From Prochlorococcus sp. AG-363-M21 (GTDB lineage Bacteria; Cyanobacteriota; Cyanobacteriia; PCC-6307; Cyanobiaceae), in the NCBI GenBank assembly GCA_003278305.1, contig QCFU01000006.1:1-64000 (forward strand): a stretch of 64,000 nt of DNA, read 5' to 3'. The notes beneath the pieces were generated by a model. That model was not told the origin of the DNA and made no database searches. It was given only the letters and a program-made list of their open reading frames with translations. A program made the position numbers and the translations under genes. This document shows positions 28,852 through 37,174 of this stretch, in pieces; the first letter of the stretch is position 1; each line of letters opens with the position of its first letter.

Positions 28852-29127
28852 ATGAAGAGTTTTCACTTTAGATTTGGCAACAGACCTCAAAGCTTATTAA
28901 AGCGGAGAAAGCTAAAAGCACCCTTGCGTCATTGGCAAAAAGCAAGAAGCTGGGCACGCTTGATTAAAGAAGCTGAGAGCCTGTGGCGCGTTGATGAGAA
29001 AGAAATTAAAAGACTAGGCGCAATTGAATTAGGTCAGTTATTGAAAGAGGTTCCTCCATCTTGTAGGAGAAGAGTTAATTTATGGTTGATTAAATATTCT
29101 GTTGCTACAAGATTTGGCAGAGAATAA
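28852..29127 (+). CDS. Small basic protein, unknown function
   Basis: A 91-residue, strongly basic protein (many Lys and Arg, e.g. LLKRRKLKAPLRHWQKARSW at 15-34) with two or three helices and no membrane segment. I do not recognise the family; it looks like a conserved picocyanobacterial protein with possible nucleic-acid affinity, an inference from charge alone. It lies alone between the exonuclease (103 bases) and hisS (303 bases). Confidence 0.6.
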   Translation: MKSFHFRFGNRPQSLLKRRKLKAPLRHWQKARSWARLIKEAESLWRVDEKEIKRLGAIELGQLLKEVPPSCRRRVNLWLIKYSVATRFGRE

Positions 29128-29430
29128 CTAGTAATTACCCCATAAGATAATAGTTCTATTTTGAAAAACGATTTTAATAACTTTGGGTTAACAAATATAT
29201 TTGGAAGAATTAGAATGAAAAAATATTTTTGACACTATTTTAATATATATAGAGTTTGCAGATAAAATTCTAATAATTGTTGTTTTCGTTTCTTGACTCT
29301 TTTATTGATTTCCAATTTTTTTCAGGCTTTGTTATGCTTTTCTTATAAACTGTTACTGTAAAACAGAACAGATTTTTTATTACATTACTTTTTATTTTAA
29401 AGAAAAATTTAACTCTCTATAGATACTGCT
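29128..29430. other. Gene-free stretch upstream of hisS
   Basis: About 300 very AT-rich bases. I see no coding frame longer than about 20 codons, no tRNA-like structure and no GC hairpin with a T run. It presumably holds the hisS promoter, perhaps the TTGACT at 29294-29299 with TATGCT about 30 bases later, but the spacing is too long for a good sigma-70 promoter. Confidence 0.4.
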
Positions 29431-30702
29431 TTGTCAAACTTTAAAACACTACGAGGAATGAATGATCTCTTGCCTGATCAAGTTAAGAATTGGCAAGCAG
29501 TAGAAAAACTTGTGCGTGAAAATTTTTCAAGAGCCGGGTTGAATGAAATTCGAACTCCATTGCTAGAAGCTACAGATTTGTTCTCTAGAGGTATTGGAGA
29601 GTCGACTGATGTTGTGGGCAAAGAAATGTATACCTTTACAGACAGGGGGGATAGATCTTGCACTCTTAGACCCGAGGGAACAGCTTCTGTAGTAAGAGCT
29701 CTTATTCAGCATGGACTTTTAACACAGGGCTCTCAAAGAATTTGGTATAGCGGACCAATGTTTCGTTATGAAAGACCGCAGGCTGGAAGGCAAAGGCAGT
29801 TTCATCAAATAGGTGCGGAATTTTTTGGACTTGCTTCTGAAAGAGATGACGCTGAAATAATCTCTATTGCATGGGACTTGTTAAAAGATCTTGGGTTGCA
29901 AGGTTTAAATTTAGAGATAAATACTCTGGGAACATTCGATGATAGAAAGAGATACAGGGACTTATTAATATCTTGGCTGGAAAAACGCTTTGATTTATTA
30001 GACAACGATTCTCAGAACAGAATACATAAGAACCCTTTAAGGATTCTAGATACTAAAGACCCAAACACTAGAAAGCTTTTAGAGGAAGCCCCTTGCTTGA
30101 ATGAATCTTTAAGCGATGAAACTAAGATAAGATTTCTAAGTCTCCAAAAAATTCTAGAAGGTTTAAAAATTCCTTTTTCCTTAAATAATCAACTGGTTCG
30201 AGGACTTGATTATTATTGCCATACTGCTTTTGAAATTAAAACTGAAAAGCTAGGAGCGCAAGCTACTGTTTGTGGAGGTGGGCGTTATGACGGCCTTGTT
30301 CAACAACTTGGAGGACCCTCTGTTGCTTCTGTTGGTTGGGCAATAGGTATGGAAAGATTAATGATGCTTCTTGACGATCGTCATTTACCTCAATTTGATT
30401 TTGATGTTTATTGTGTTAATCGAGGTGTCGATGCTGAGGTGGAAGCTCTTTCTTTGACAAGAGAACTTAGGGCAGCAAACCTAAGTGTTGAATTAGACAG
30501 TTCAGGCGCTTCATTTGCTAAGCAATTTAAAAGAGCAAATCGTTCTAATGCTAGATGGGCAGTTGTAATAGGCGATGAAGAGTTCAATTCTAGAGAAGTT
30601 CGTATTAAACGACTTATCTCAAATTCGAAAGATGAACATAATCATGAGATAATTATTAAAAGATCTGAGATACAGAAACTAATTGATACTCTAAGATCTT
30701 AA
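29431..30702 (+). CDS. hisS: Histidyl-tRNA synthetase
   Basis: Class II aminoacyl-tRNA synthetase charging tRNA-His. The 423 residues show motif 2 ([13 protein letters not shown] near 81-93, then [20 protein letters not shown]), the histidine-binding signature [14 protein letters not shown] (HisA) and [10 protein letters not shown] (HisB), and a C-terminal anticodon-binding domain from about 330. The start is a TTG at 29431; the next in-frame ATG would remove the conserved TLRGMND beginning. It is followed by two small genes in the same direction. Confidence 0.96.
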   Translation: MSNFKTLRGMNDLLPDQVKNWQAVEKLVRENFSRAGLNEIRTPLLEATDLFSRGIGESTDVVGKEMYTFTDRGDRSCTLRPEGTASVVRALIQHGLLTQGSQRIWYSGPMFRYERPQAGRQRQFHQIGAEFFGLASERDDAEIISIAWDLLKDLGLQGLNLEINTLGTFDDRKRYRDLLISWLEKRFDLLDNDSQNRIHKNPLRILDTKDPNTRKLLEEAPCLNESLSDETKIRFLSLQKILEGLKIPFSLNNQLVRGLDYYCHTAFEIKTEKLGAQATVCGGGRYDGLVQQLGGPSVASVGWAIGMERLMMLLDDRHLPQFDFDVYCVNRGVDAEVEALSLTRELRAANLSVELDSSGASFAKQFKRANRSNARWAVVIGDEEFNSREVRIKRLISNSKDEHNHEIIIKRSEIQKLIDTLRS

Positions 30703-30729
30703 ATCCCAATTATTTAAAATATTTAAGCA

Positions 30730-30984
30730 ATGAGATTATTACTCACAATAATAGTAGTTTTGATTAGCTTTCTTTATTTTTTAAAAAGGTCGAAAAAGCA
30801 AAAGCTTAAATTGAATTATCCAGCAAAAATTTTAAACATCAAGCAGTGGATGCTTATTTCTTCAGCTGAAAGAAAAGAGATTGATAATCAAATAAGAATT
30901 CAGACAATGAAAAGAAAGAAGAATTTATTAAAGCAGATCAGGAGTGAATACTTAAGTTATCTTAAATCAAAAAATATGCGCTAA
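30730..30984 (+). CDS. Small membrane-anchored basic protein
   Basis: An 84-residue protein with one N-terminal membrane helix (about 2-18, LLLTIIVVLISFLYFL) followed by a very basic cytoplasmic part (SKKQKLKLNYP, then IRIQTMKRKKNLLKQIR). No family is recognised. It is 27 bases after hisS and 2 bases before the next gene, so it is probably part of that transcript. Confidence 0.55.
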   Translation: MRLLLTIIVVLISFLYFLKRSKKQKLKLNYPAKILNIKQWMLISSAERKEIDNQIRIQTMKRKKNLLKQIRSEYLSYLKSKNMR

Positions 30985-30986
30985 AA

Positions 30987-31313
30987 ATGTCATCTCAAAG
31001 CAGTTGGCCCCCAAGTATGTCTTGGACAGCTTTAGCACCTTATAAAGGTGAATCTCATTTTGTGGCCATCACTTATGGTATTAAGGCTGGAAAAAGATTT
31101 GTCAATTTGGTCTCTGTTTTATATGGCGATATTTTTTTAAGCATTACCTTTGATGAATTGAATGATCTCACCAAATGGAAACCAGGATGGATTGAAATAG
31201 CCAATGAATCTACTAGGACTAACTTTTTAAAAACAAAAGATCTTTCTTTGATTTCCTCGGAGGATTCAGGATTACCCTTACCTCTTAGTCTGAAAGGTTT
31301 CAGGTCTTGGTAA
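30987..31313 (+). CDS. Tryptophan-rich small protein (TIGR02450/DUF2389-like)
   Basis: A 108-residue protein whose middle resembles the short tryptophan-rich family TIGR02450: MSWTALAPYKGESHFVAITY, a central strand pair with FVNLVSVLYGDIFLSITFDE, and LTKWKPGWIEI. The family has no known function. It starts two bases after the preceding stop, so translation may be coupled. The assignment is tentative because this copy is longer than typical members. Confidence 0.6.
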   Translation: MSSQSSWPPSMSWTALAPYKGESHFVAITYGIKAGKRFVNLVSVLYGDIFLSITFDELNDLTKWKPGWIEIANESTRTNFLKTKDLSLISSEDSGLPLPLSLKGFRSW

Positions 31314-31413
31314 ATCAAACTAAAATGTACTGTATTTTTACCTAATTATTAGTCTAAGCACTTAACTTTTTAATTCTTATGCGTTACCAAGGGTTTAATC
31401 TTTCTTACTAGTA

Positions 31414-31656
31414 ATGACAGAATCTCAATGGTTTTCTGAAAAAGAGGCTAGTAATAGACTAGGTATTAGCGTAGCAACATTAAAACTTTGGAGAGAAGTA
31501 GGATATTTAAAGCCAGGCACGCATTGGAGAAGTGCTCCTAATGATGAATCTTTACCTTGGAAGCCAAACGTCATTTACCATTTGAGATGGTGCAAAGAAG
31601 GGATTGAGTATTGGAAAAATAAAGATGCTGCACTTTCCCATCATATTGCAGCTTAA
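31414..31656 (+). CDS. Helix-turn-helix (MerR/AlpA-like) small protein
   Basis: An 80-residue protein whose first half is a helix-turn-helix of the MerR/HTH_17 type: WFSEKEASNRLGISVATLKL (6-25) followed by WREVGYLKPGTHWR. The second half, WKPNVIYHLRWCKEGIEYWK, looks like a family-specific extension. It could be a small regulator or an excisionase relative, but no integrase or phage gene is nearby and similar proteins are common in picocyanobacterial genomes. The targets are unknown. Confidence 0.65.
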   Translation: MTESQWFSEKEASNRLGISVATLKLWREVGYLKPGTHWRSAPNDESLPWKPNVIYHLRWCKEGIEYWKNKDAALSHHIAA

Positions 31657-31681
31657 ATATTTTATGAATTTCCTTTTTAAA

Positions 31682-31858
31682 TCAATTAATTAGAGTTTCA
31701 CCTCTACAAGCATTTATTGAAGATTTTAGAACAGGGTATAAACGAGTCATTTTGCCGTAGGCTTTTGATCCTCTATAAGATTTAGCTTGCTTTCTGTAGA
31801 ACTCTTCTGTTGCCATTGTCATTCTCTTTTTCTCAAAGGCACCTTGCAATTTTTCCAT
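31682..31858 (-). CDS. Small basic protein of 58 residues, unknown
   Basis: A minus-strand frame from ATG 31858 to TGA 31682. The peptide is basic and has a coherent composition (MEKLQGAFEKKRMTMATEEF, then YRKQAKSYRGSKAYGKMTRL). It is probably a cytoplasmic protein. The later ATG codons in it could be the true start. No ribosome site is evident, and no family is recognised; support is composition and the otherwise empty position. Confidence 0.45.
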   Translation of the reverse strand: MEKLQGAFEKKRMTMATEEFYRKQAKSYRGSKAYGKMTRLYPVLKSSINACRGETLIN

Positions 31859-32023
31859 AATCTTATTAATAAGTCATATACTCTCTATTAGTTAATAAAA
31901 TCATCTAGTACTCTTTTCTTTATATTTATTAAATAATTCGAGTTGATTGTCAGAAGATTAGAATAAACTGATTGCTAAGTATGCTTGGCCCAAAGATTTA
32001 TTTCCTTAATAATTTGATTGCAA

Positions 32024-32152
32024 TTAAGAAGAAAGCTTTGAATGAATTTTCTCGGCCTTGCGAATAAGTTTCCTAGCTACTTTTCTGTCTTTGCATTCTT
32101 GGGCCTTTACGGAAAGCTTTAGTAGCTTTTGATGTTGTTTGGACATTGCCAT
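32024..32152 (-). CDS. Small Lys-rich protein of 42 residues, unknown
   Basis: A minus-strand frame from ATG 32152 (or ATG 32146) to TAA 32024. The peptide MAMSKQHQKLLKLSVKAQEC continues as a Lys/Arg-rich helix (RKVARKLIRKAEKIHSKL). It is hydrophilic and probably all-helical. Its composition looks like real small picocyanobacterial proteins rather than random AT-rich translation, but there is no homology evidence. Confidence 0.45.
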   Translation of the reverse strand: MAMSKQHQKLLKLSVKAQECKDRKVARKLIRKAEKIHSKLSS

Positions 32153-32335
32153 AGGAGGGGCTTATAAAAGGTTGTAGTCATTTGCTTTGGCTAACTTTAA
32201 CATAAATTCTTACAAATAGTGAATTATTTTTTAAAGAGAGCTCTATTTGGGGACGGCTATTTTGAAGAGCGTTTTTCTTAAGAATTCTATCTCTATATTT
32301 GCTGAAGAATCTTATGCTGCCAGTGATTTAACTTA

Positions 32336-32491
32336 TTAGCTGATGATATTGTCTGGAAGTTCTGGCAGGAATTTTTTGAAATAGAAGATGAAGAACCAAA
32401 GGATTACAACATTTCCAAGCATAGCCAAAGCAAATCTTAAACGCATATCTTTAATAAGAGGGAGAATAAATTCCCAGAGTTTTAGAAACAT
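32336..32491 (-). CDS. Single-helix membrane peptide of 51 residues
   Basis: A minus-strand frame from ATG 32491 to TAA 32336, with AAAGG 3-4 bases before the ATG as a possible ribosome site. The peptide has an amphipathic start (MFLKLWEFILPLIKDMRLRF) and one membrane helix (about 22-39, LAMLGNVVILWFFIFYF) followed by KKFLPELPDN. It looks like a genuine small membrane protein. It lies upstream of pcb on the opposite strand; any photosynthetic role would be speculation. Confidence 0.5.
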   Translation of the reverse strand: MFLKLWEFILPLIKDMRLRFALAMLGNVVILWFFIFYFKKFLPELPDNIIS

Positions 32492-32535
32492 TACCTTTGA
32501 TTTTTTATGATTATTAATACATTCTAATTCATGTT

Positions 32536-32592
32536 ATGAACTATCCAACTAAAAGAAGATTTTTGAAAAGCTTTCTAAGTCTTGTTTGTTGA
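32536..32592 (+). pseudogene. Possible remnant of a Tat signal peptide
   Basis: An 18-codon frame, MNYPTKRRFLKSFLSLVC then TGA. It carries a twin-arginine-like motif (KRRFLK) and a short hydrophobic stretch, and then stops where a signal peptide would continue. In the same frame after the stop, 16 more codons read DLPGYPRSRPPLNRIGNYP before another stop. It may be the decayed start of an exported-protein gene, or chance. Confidence 0.2.
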
Positions 32593-32641
32593 GATCAAAG
32601 GCATCTACTTGATTTGCCAGGGTATCCTCGCTCGCGACCAC
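32549..32641 (-). CDS. Possible 30-residue peptide frame upstream of pcb
   Basis: A minus-strand frame with GTG start at 32641 and TAG at 32549. The translation (VVASEDTLANQVDAFDLNKQ, then DLESFSKIFF) has protein-like composition, with acidic and hydrophobic residues in helix-like order. It overlaps the Tat-like remnant on the other strand, so at most one is functional. It may be a fragment of an older gene. Confidence 0.25.
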   Translation of the reverse strand: MVASEDTLANQVDAFDLNKQDLESFSKIFF

Positions 32642-32785
32642 CGCTCAATCGAATAGGTAATTACCCCTAGTCTTATTTGTTCTTTTGCTGTCCAAGAGCT
32701 TACACAATGTAAAAGGTCTCTTATTAATTTGCTTTAAGCTCCTTTTTTTAGTTAGGGTCTCAGCGATTTGAAATATTGCACTTTA
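32642..32785 (+). promoter_or_regulatory. pcb leader region
   Basis: The 144 bases before the pcb ATG contain no coding frame and probably hold its promoter and 5' untranslated leader. The segment at 32700-32760 is AT-rich with a C-CTTTTTTT run. No clear sigma-70 pair or ribosome site precedes ATG 32786, which is common for picocyanobacterial photosynthesis genes. Assignment is by position only. Confidence 0.4.
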
Positions 32786-33841
32786 ATGCAGACATATGGA
32801 AATTCAGACGTCACCTACGGGTGGTGGGCTGGAAATTCTGGGGTAACCAACCGCTCAGGAAAATTTATAGCTGCTCATGCAGCTCATACTGGGTTGATAG
32901 CTTTTTGGGCTGGTGCCTTCACCTTATTTGAGTTGGCTCGTTTTGATCCAACAGTACCTATGGGGCATCAACCTCTCATAGCACTTCCTCATTTGGCTAC
33001 TTTGGGGATTGGTTTTGATGAGACTGGGGCTTTCGTTGGAGGAAGCGCAGTAGTTTCTGTTGCCATCGTCCATCTTATTGCTTCTATGGTTTATGGCGCT
33101 GGAGGACTGCTTCATTCACTATTTTTTACTGGTGATATGCAGGAGTCAGAAGTTGCCCAAGCCAGGAAATTTAAATTGGAATGGGATAACCCAGATAATC
33201 AAACCTTTATTTTGGGCCATCATCTAATTTTCTTAGGTGTTGCAAATATCCAATTTGTTGAATGGGCCAGAATCCATGGCATATATGACTCTGCTATTGG
33301 AGCTGTACGTCAAGTTGAATACAACTTAAACCTAGGTTCAATTTGGAATCATCAGTTTGATTTTCTTTCAATAAGTAATTTGGAAGATGTTATGGGAGGT
33401 CACGCTTTCTTAGCATTCTTGATGATTACTGGTGGTGCTTTTCATATTGCAACCAAGCAGGTTGGAGAGTACACAAAGTTCAAGGGATCTGGACTGCTTT
33501 CTGCAGAAGCAATTCTTTCTTGGTCTTTGGCAGGTATTGGCTGGATGGCTATAGTTGCAGCTTTCTGGTGTGCAACTAATACCACTGTTTATCCAGTTGA
33601 ATATTTTGGAGAAGTACTACAACTTAAATTTGGTATATCACCTTATTGGGTAGATACTGTTGAGCTCTCTAACGGTGCTCATACTTCTCGCGCATGGTTG
33701 ACTAATGTTCATTATTATCTTGGATTCTTCTATATCCAGGGACATTTATGGCATGCCTTGCGTGCAATGGGCTTCGACTTTAAACGTGTAGCCTCAGCTG
33801 TAAGTAATGTTGGCTCTGCAACTGTTACCTTAAACGACTAA
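32786..33841 (+). CDS. pcb: Divinyl chlorophyll a/b-binding light-harvesting protein Pcb
   Basis: Six-helix antenna protein of the Pcb/IsiA/CP43 superfamily, the light harvester that replaces phycobilisomes in Prochlorococcus. ATG 32786 gives MQTYGNSDVTYGWWAGNSGV, the standard start; an upstream TTG at 32768 would add six atypical residues. The 351-residue length is normal. Conserved chlorophyll-ligand histidines occur in helices such as FIAAHAAHTGLIAFWAGAFT and MGGHAFLAFLMITGGAFHIA, and the C-terminal helix shows LGFFYIQGHLWHALRAMGFD. The short lumenal loops distinguish it from CP43. Which paralogue it is (photosystem I or II antenna) cannot be told from one sequence. A strong terminator follows. 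Confidence 0.96.
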   Translation: MQTYGNSDVTYGWWAGNSGVTNRSGKFIAAHAAHTGLIAFWAGAFTLFELARFDPTVPMGHQPLIALPHLATLGIGFDETGAFVGGSAVVSVAIVHLIASMVYGAGGLLHSLFFTGDMQESEVAQARKFKLEWDNPDNQTFILGHHLIFLGVANIQFVEWARIHGIYDSAIGAVRQVEYNLNLGSIWNHQFDFLSISNLEDVMGGHAFLAFLMITGGAFHIATKQVGEYTKFKGSGLLSAEAILSWSLAGIGWMAIVAAFWCATNTTVYPVEYFGEVLQLKFGISPYWVDTVELSNGAHTSRAWLTNVHYYLGFFYIQGHLWHALRAMGFDFKRVASAVSNVGSATVTLND

Positions 33842-33900
33842 AAACTAGTTACCATTTCTAGCATTAGGTTGTTTTGGAGTTCTCTTTAAATAGAAAATTC

Positions 33901-33934
33901 AAAAAAAGCCTCACTTTTTGTGAGGCTTTTTTTT
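33901..33934 (+). terminator. Intrinsic terminator after pcb
   Basis: Stem AAAAAGCCTCAC / GTGAGGCTTTTT around a TTTTT loop, directly followed by a run of eight T. The perfect 12-base-pair stem and T run make this the clearest terminator in the window; it lies 60 bases after the pcb stop and isolates pcb from the gltS-like gene. Confidence 0.92.
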
Positions 33935-33990
33935 AAGCTTAAATCTTGAATTTGATTTAAATAGTTTTTATATAAGTTTTCTACGAAAAT

Positions 33991-35382
33991 ATGTATTTTA
34001 AATTTCAAAATCTCATTGAGTATATTTATTTTTCTCAAGCCCCTTATTTATATATATCCATAGGACTACTTATTCTTTTTGGACTGTTATTGAGTATAGG
34101 GAGAAGATTTGAATCGGCTCTAGTATTAGAGAGGTTAGGTATACCAATAGCTCTCTTATTAGGAACAATAGCTTTGCTTATAGGTCCATTTGGGTTGATA
34201 ACACTTTTGCCCGAAGGTGTAACCAATATATGGAGAAGCTTACCTACTCCATTGCTTACTTTGGTATTTGCTTCATTAATGCTTGGCAAGCCTCTCCCAA
34301 AGGTTAATGAGATATTGGAACCTGTAACTAACCAGGCATTGTTAGGCTTATTACTTGGATTTGGTCAATATCTGGTTGGGGGCCTGGCCGTTTTATTTAT
34401 ATTAATTCCTTTATTGGATGTCAATCCTTTAATGGGTTGCCTAATAGAAGTTGGGTTCGAGGGTGGGCATGGAGCTGCGTCAGTGATGGGAGAAAGTTTT
34501 CAAAGGATTGGTTATTCAAATGGATTGGATCTTGGTTTAGCAATGGCAACAATAGGCTTGCTTTCATCGACAATAGTTGGAAGCTTGTTAGTAATAGTAG
34601 GACGTATTTTTGGATGGGTAATCCCTTCTGAAAGTAATATCAAAAATTATCAAGTTGAAGGACAGCCTTTATCTACTTCTAAGCAACTTGAGGTGTTATT
34701 TATTAATTTAGCTCTGTTAGGTTTTGCTGTGATCATTGGAGTTTTCTTACTTGAAATTATTCGAATTGTTGGAACTTTTTTTGGAGGTAATATTCAAGAA
34801 GTAACTTCTTTGCTGCCAGTATTCCCTTTTGCTTTAATTGGCTCGTTGATGGTCAGATATTTTTTAGAGATTTTTAATCAAACTGATTTGGTTGCTGAAA
34901 TTCTTCAAAGAGAAATTGGAATCCTTTCTACAGATCTTCTTATCGTAACTGCAATGGCAGGTCTTGACCTACCACTTTTAGTAAGAGATTGGCTGCCTAT
35001 TGCTGTGTTGTCAATCGTAGGATTGTCTTGGAACCTTTTAGGAATGTTTTTGTTTGGCAAGATTTGTTTTCAAGATAAATGGTTTGTCCGATCAATTGTT
35101 GAATTTGGGAATGCTACAGGAGTTGCGGCAACAGGATTGTTGCTTCTTCGCCTTAGTGATCCTACTGACAAGACTAATACCTTGCCAATATTCTCTATCA
35201 AGCAATTGTGCTTACAACCTTTTCTCTCAGGAGGCTTTATAACTGTTATTGCTCCATTAGTAATAACTAATATTGGTTTAATAGGTTGGACTGAACTCTC
35301 TGGTTTGTTGACCATATTGTTTCTTATAATTGCAGTCTTGTTAAGAAAAAGGTCTTTATTTAACCCTCTAAGTGTTAACTAA
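33991..35382 (+). CDS. gltS: Sodium/glutamate symporter (GltS/ESS family)
   Basis: Membrane protein of 463 residues, with about eleven or twelve helices in two inverted repeats, of the ESS family that imports glutamate with sodium. The conserved re-entrant-loop motif is IEVGFEGGHGAASVMGESF (first repeat) and VEFGNATGVAATGLLLLR (second repeat). The family is best known for glutamate, but marine cyanobacterial copies may carry other amino or organic acids. It starts at ATG 33991 after the pcb terminator and is probably transcribed alone or with the small gene after it. Confidence 0.9.
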   Translation: MYFKFQNLIEYIYFSQAPYLYISIGLLILFGLLLSIGRRFESALVLERLGIPIALLLGTIALLIGPFGLITLLPEGVTNIWRSLPTPLLTLVFASLMLGKPLPKVNEILEPVTNQALLGLLLGFGQYLVGGLAVLFILIPLLDVNPLMGCLIEVGFEGGHGAASVMGESFQRIGYSNGLDLGLAMATIGLLSSTIVGSLLVIVGRIFGWVIPSESNIKNYQVEGQPLSTSKQLEVLFINLALLGFAVIIGVFLLEIIRIVGTFFGGNIQEVTSLLPVFPFALIGSLMVRYFLEIFNQTDLVAEILQREIGILSTDLLIVTAMAGLDLPLLVRDWLPIAVLSIVGLSWNLLGMFLFGKICFQDKWFVRSIVEFGNATGVAATGLLLLRLSDPTDKTNTLPIFSIKQLCLQPFLSGGFITVIAPLVITNIGLIGWTELSGLLTILFLIIAVLLRKRSLFNPLSVN

Positions 35383-35436
35383 AAAATAAACAATTAATAT
35401 ATAAAGAATTATTCACCAATATTCTTTTGTTTGGCA

Positions 35437-35694
35437 ATGAATTCAAGAGTCAACAAAGAAGTGCCAGCACAGGAATCCAGAGAAAAATGGTTTAGGAGTC
35501 ATCTCCTTGGAAGGGAAATAGAGCTCAAGGAGCTTTATGAATTGCCTCAACAAGAACTTGATTTATTAATGGCAGAAACTGCAGAGTTGAGAAGTGATAT
35601 TGGAAATAGAGAAAGAAATATTGGCAAATTTTGTACTGCTGGATATTTTCTGGAACTTTCTAGGATTATTGATAAAAGAAGATTGGAAAGTTAA
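35437..35694 (+). CDS. Small acidic/helical protein, unknown
   Basis: An 85-residue protein, starting at ATG 35437 (a TTG six bases earlier is possible). It is hydrophilic and helix-rich (REIELKELYELPQQELDLLM then AETAELRSDIGNRERNIGKF), with a coiled-coil-like middle. No family is recognised. It follows the gltS-like gene by 54 bases and is convergent with the GST gene, 11 bases apart. Confidence 0.55.
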   Translation: MNSRVNKEVPAQESREKWFRSHLLGREIELKELYELPQQELDLLMAETAELRSDIGNRERNIGKFCTAGYFLELSRIIDKRRLES

Positions 35695-35705
35695 TATTTT
35701 AGTCT

Positions 35706-36392
35706 CTAAGGATAAATTAGATCTTGGCTTGCTTCAGTCCAAGGACTATACTTCCTCATTAAGACTTGAAAAACATCATTTTTGATATAACTATCTAACC
35801 AACAATCTAAATCTTCTAAGCTTTTGTCATTTTCAAATTCTAGAGGATTTATATTTTTATATTGCCTAACAAAAGGCCATATGCACCAATCTGCAATAGT
35901 TTCTTCTTTGCCTAATAACGAGCCTTGGTTAGATGATTCATTTTGCTTAGACTTTTTGATATTATTATTCCATATTATTAGAATTTCTCTTGCTTTTTCT
36001 TGATGGTATTTGTTTGATTCTATGCAAAATCTATTTGGGTACTTGTATCTATCTAAGTGATATTTGAAATCTTGATCATTTTGTTTTATAAGATTGTAAA
36101 TTTCAGAAGAAAATTTTTTTAATGAAATAATATTTTCTGATGTATAGTTTTTACTTTCTAATGCCCATTTAATAATATCAATGCTTTCATCAATAATCTC
36201 ACCTTGTGATGTTATAAGAATGGGCACAGTCCCTTTTGGAGAGTATTTATAAAGAGATGAGGGCTTATTCTTTAGGTCTACTTCTCTTAGAACTACTTTT
36301 ATATTGCAGGAAAGAATTGCCCATCTAGCCCTCATAGCATATGGACACCTTCTAAAAGAATAAAGAATTGGTTTTTTTATATTAGTATGCAT
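35706..36392 (-). CDS. Glutathione S-transferase-like protein
   Basis: A 228-residue protein with the GST thioredoxin fold at the N-terminus: LYSFRRCPYAMRARWAI (11-27) with a CPYA active-site motif, and TVPILITSQGEIIDESIDII (54-73), where Val-Pro and Glu-Ser bind the glutathione peptide. The C-terminal helical domain has YKNINPLEFENDKSLEDLD. The CPYA motif fits a glutaredoxin-2/omega or DHAR-like reductase better than a classical transferase. Substrate is unknown. Confidence 0.85.
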   Translation of the reverse strand: MHTNIKKPILYSFRRCPYAMRARWAILSCNIKVVLREVDLKNKPSSLYKYSPKGTVPILITSQGEIIDESIDIIKWALESKNYTSENIISLKKFSSEIYNLIKQNDQDFKYHLDRYKYPNRFCIESNKYHQEKAREILIIWNNNIKKSKQNESSNQGSLLGKEETIADWCIWPFVRQYKNINPLEFENDKSLEDLDCWLDSYIKNDVFQVLMRKYSPWTEASQDLIYP

Positions 36393-36532
36393 CCTTATTT
36401 AATTAGTTATAGATGTTTTATGCAATAAGTTCAAATTAAAAGATCTTTAGATGATTTGATTGCTCATATATCTTAATTATATGCGATTTGATTTATATTT
36501 CCATAGTAGAATTATTTTGATAGATTAAGTTT

Positions 36533-37084
36533 ATGAAAGCTTTAGTATACCTTTTTGAAAAAAAAGGTATTTATAAAATTGGTCATTCTAAAGATATTAA
36601 GAGTACTATCAAGCAAATTAAGCCCGATAAGGTTATTGCGAGTTTAGAAGTAGATCAGCCAGAAAACTTTGAGGCTCGTCTTTTCAGAAGGTATAGAAAA
36701 TCGAGGCTTACAGGCTCTGACTATTTTAAATTAGATAAAGAGCAAGTTGTAGATTGCATCAAACAATTAGGAGATAAAAGCCAGATCCCTAAAAATATTG
36801 ATAAAGAGTTTTCAATAGCCTTCACAGCTAGTGTCCTTTTCTTTATCCCAAGCTTTTTTATTTTGAGCTGGATTCATTTAGGAATGATAAAAAGTATGGC
36901 AATAGCTTTTGCATTATCTTCATTGTCCTTCTGGACTCTATTTTTTGCAGGCAGTTTTGGCGGATACTATTCTAGTGACTTGCCTTTATTCTCAGCTTGG
37001 CAAAATAGAACCAAAGCAGTACTATTTGCTTCAGGGCTTACAGGTTTAGCTATATCAATACTCACTCTAGGATTAAAGTACTAA
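36533..37084 (+). CDS. GIY-YIG (T5orf172/MUG113)-like domain fused to membrane helices
   Basis: A 183-residue protein. The N-terminal 75 residues follow the T5orf172/MUG113 version of the GIY-YIG nuclease fold: ALVYLFEKKGIYKIGHSKDI (3-22), and FEARLFRRYRKSRLTGSDYF (46-65) with the usual Glu47. The catalytic Arg expected after KIGHS is not clear (IKSTIKQI instead), so nuclease activity is uncertain. Three membrane helices follow at about 95-113, 119-144 and 161-181. This membrane-anchored layout is unusual. A related soluble protein occurs at 59776-60174. Confidence 0.65.
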   Translation: MKALVYLFEKKGIYKIGHSKDIKSTIKQIKPDKVIASLEVDQPENFEARLFRRYRKSRLTGSDYFKLDKEQVVDCIKQLGDKSQIPKNIDKEFSIAFTASVLFFIPSFFILSWIHLGMIKSMAIAFALSSLSFWTLFFAGSFGGYYSSDLPLFSAWQNRTKAVLFASGLTGLAISILTLGLKY

Positions 37085-37174
37085 TAATAAATATCAGGCT
37101 AATTAATAACTATCATTAAAAATCTATTGAAATTCAATTATTTCCTTATATAACTCTAGAAATACTAGACTCCT

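Noticed and set aside
31414-31656. Excisionase of an integrated element
   Set aside because: The protein has an HTH but no integrase, att repeat, tRNA target or phage genes lie near it.
32248-32340. Plus-strand TTG frame of about 30 codons and an overlapping GTG frame at 32217
   Set aside because: Both are short, without ribosome sites, and mutually overlap; composition alone was not enough.
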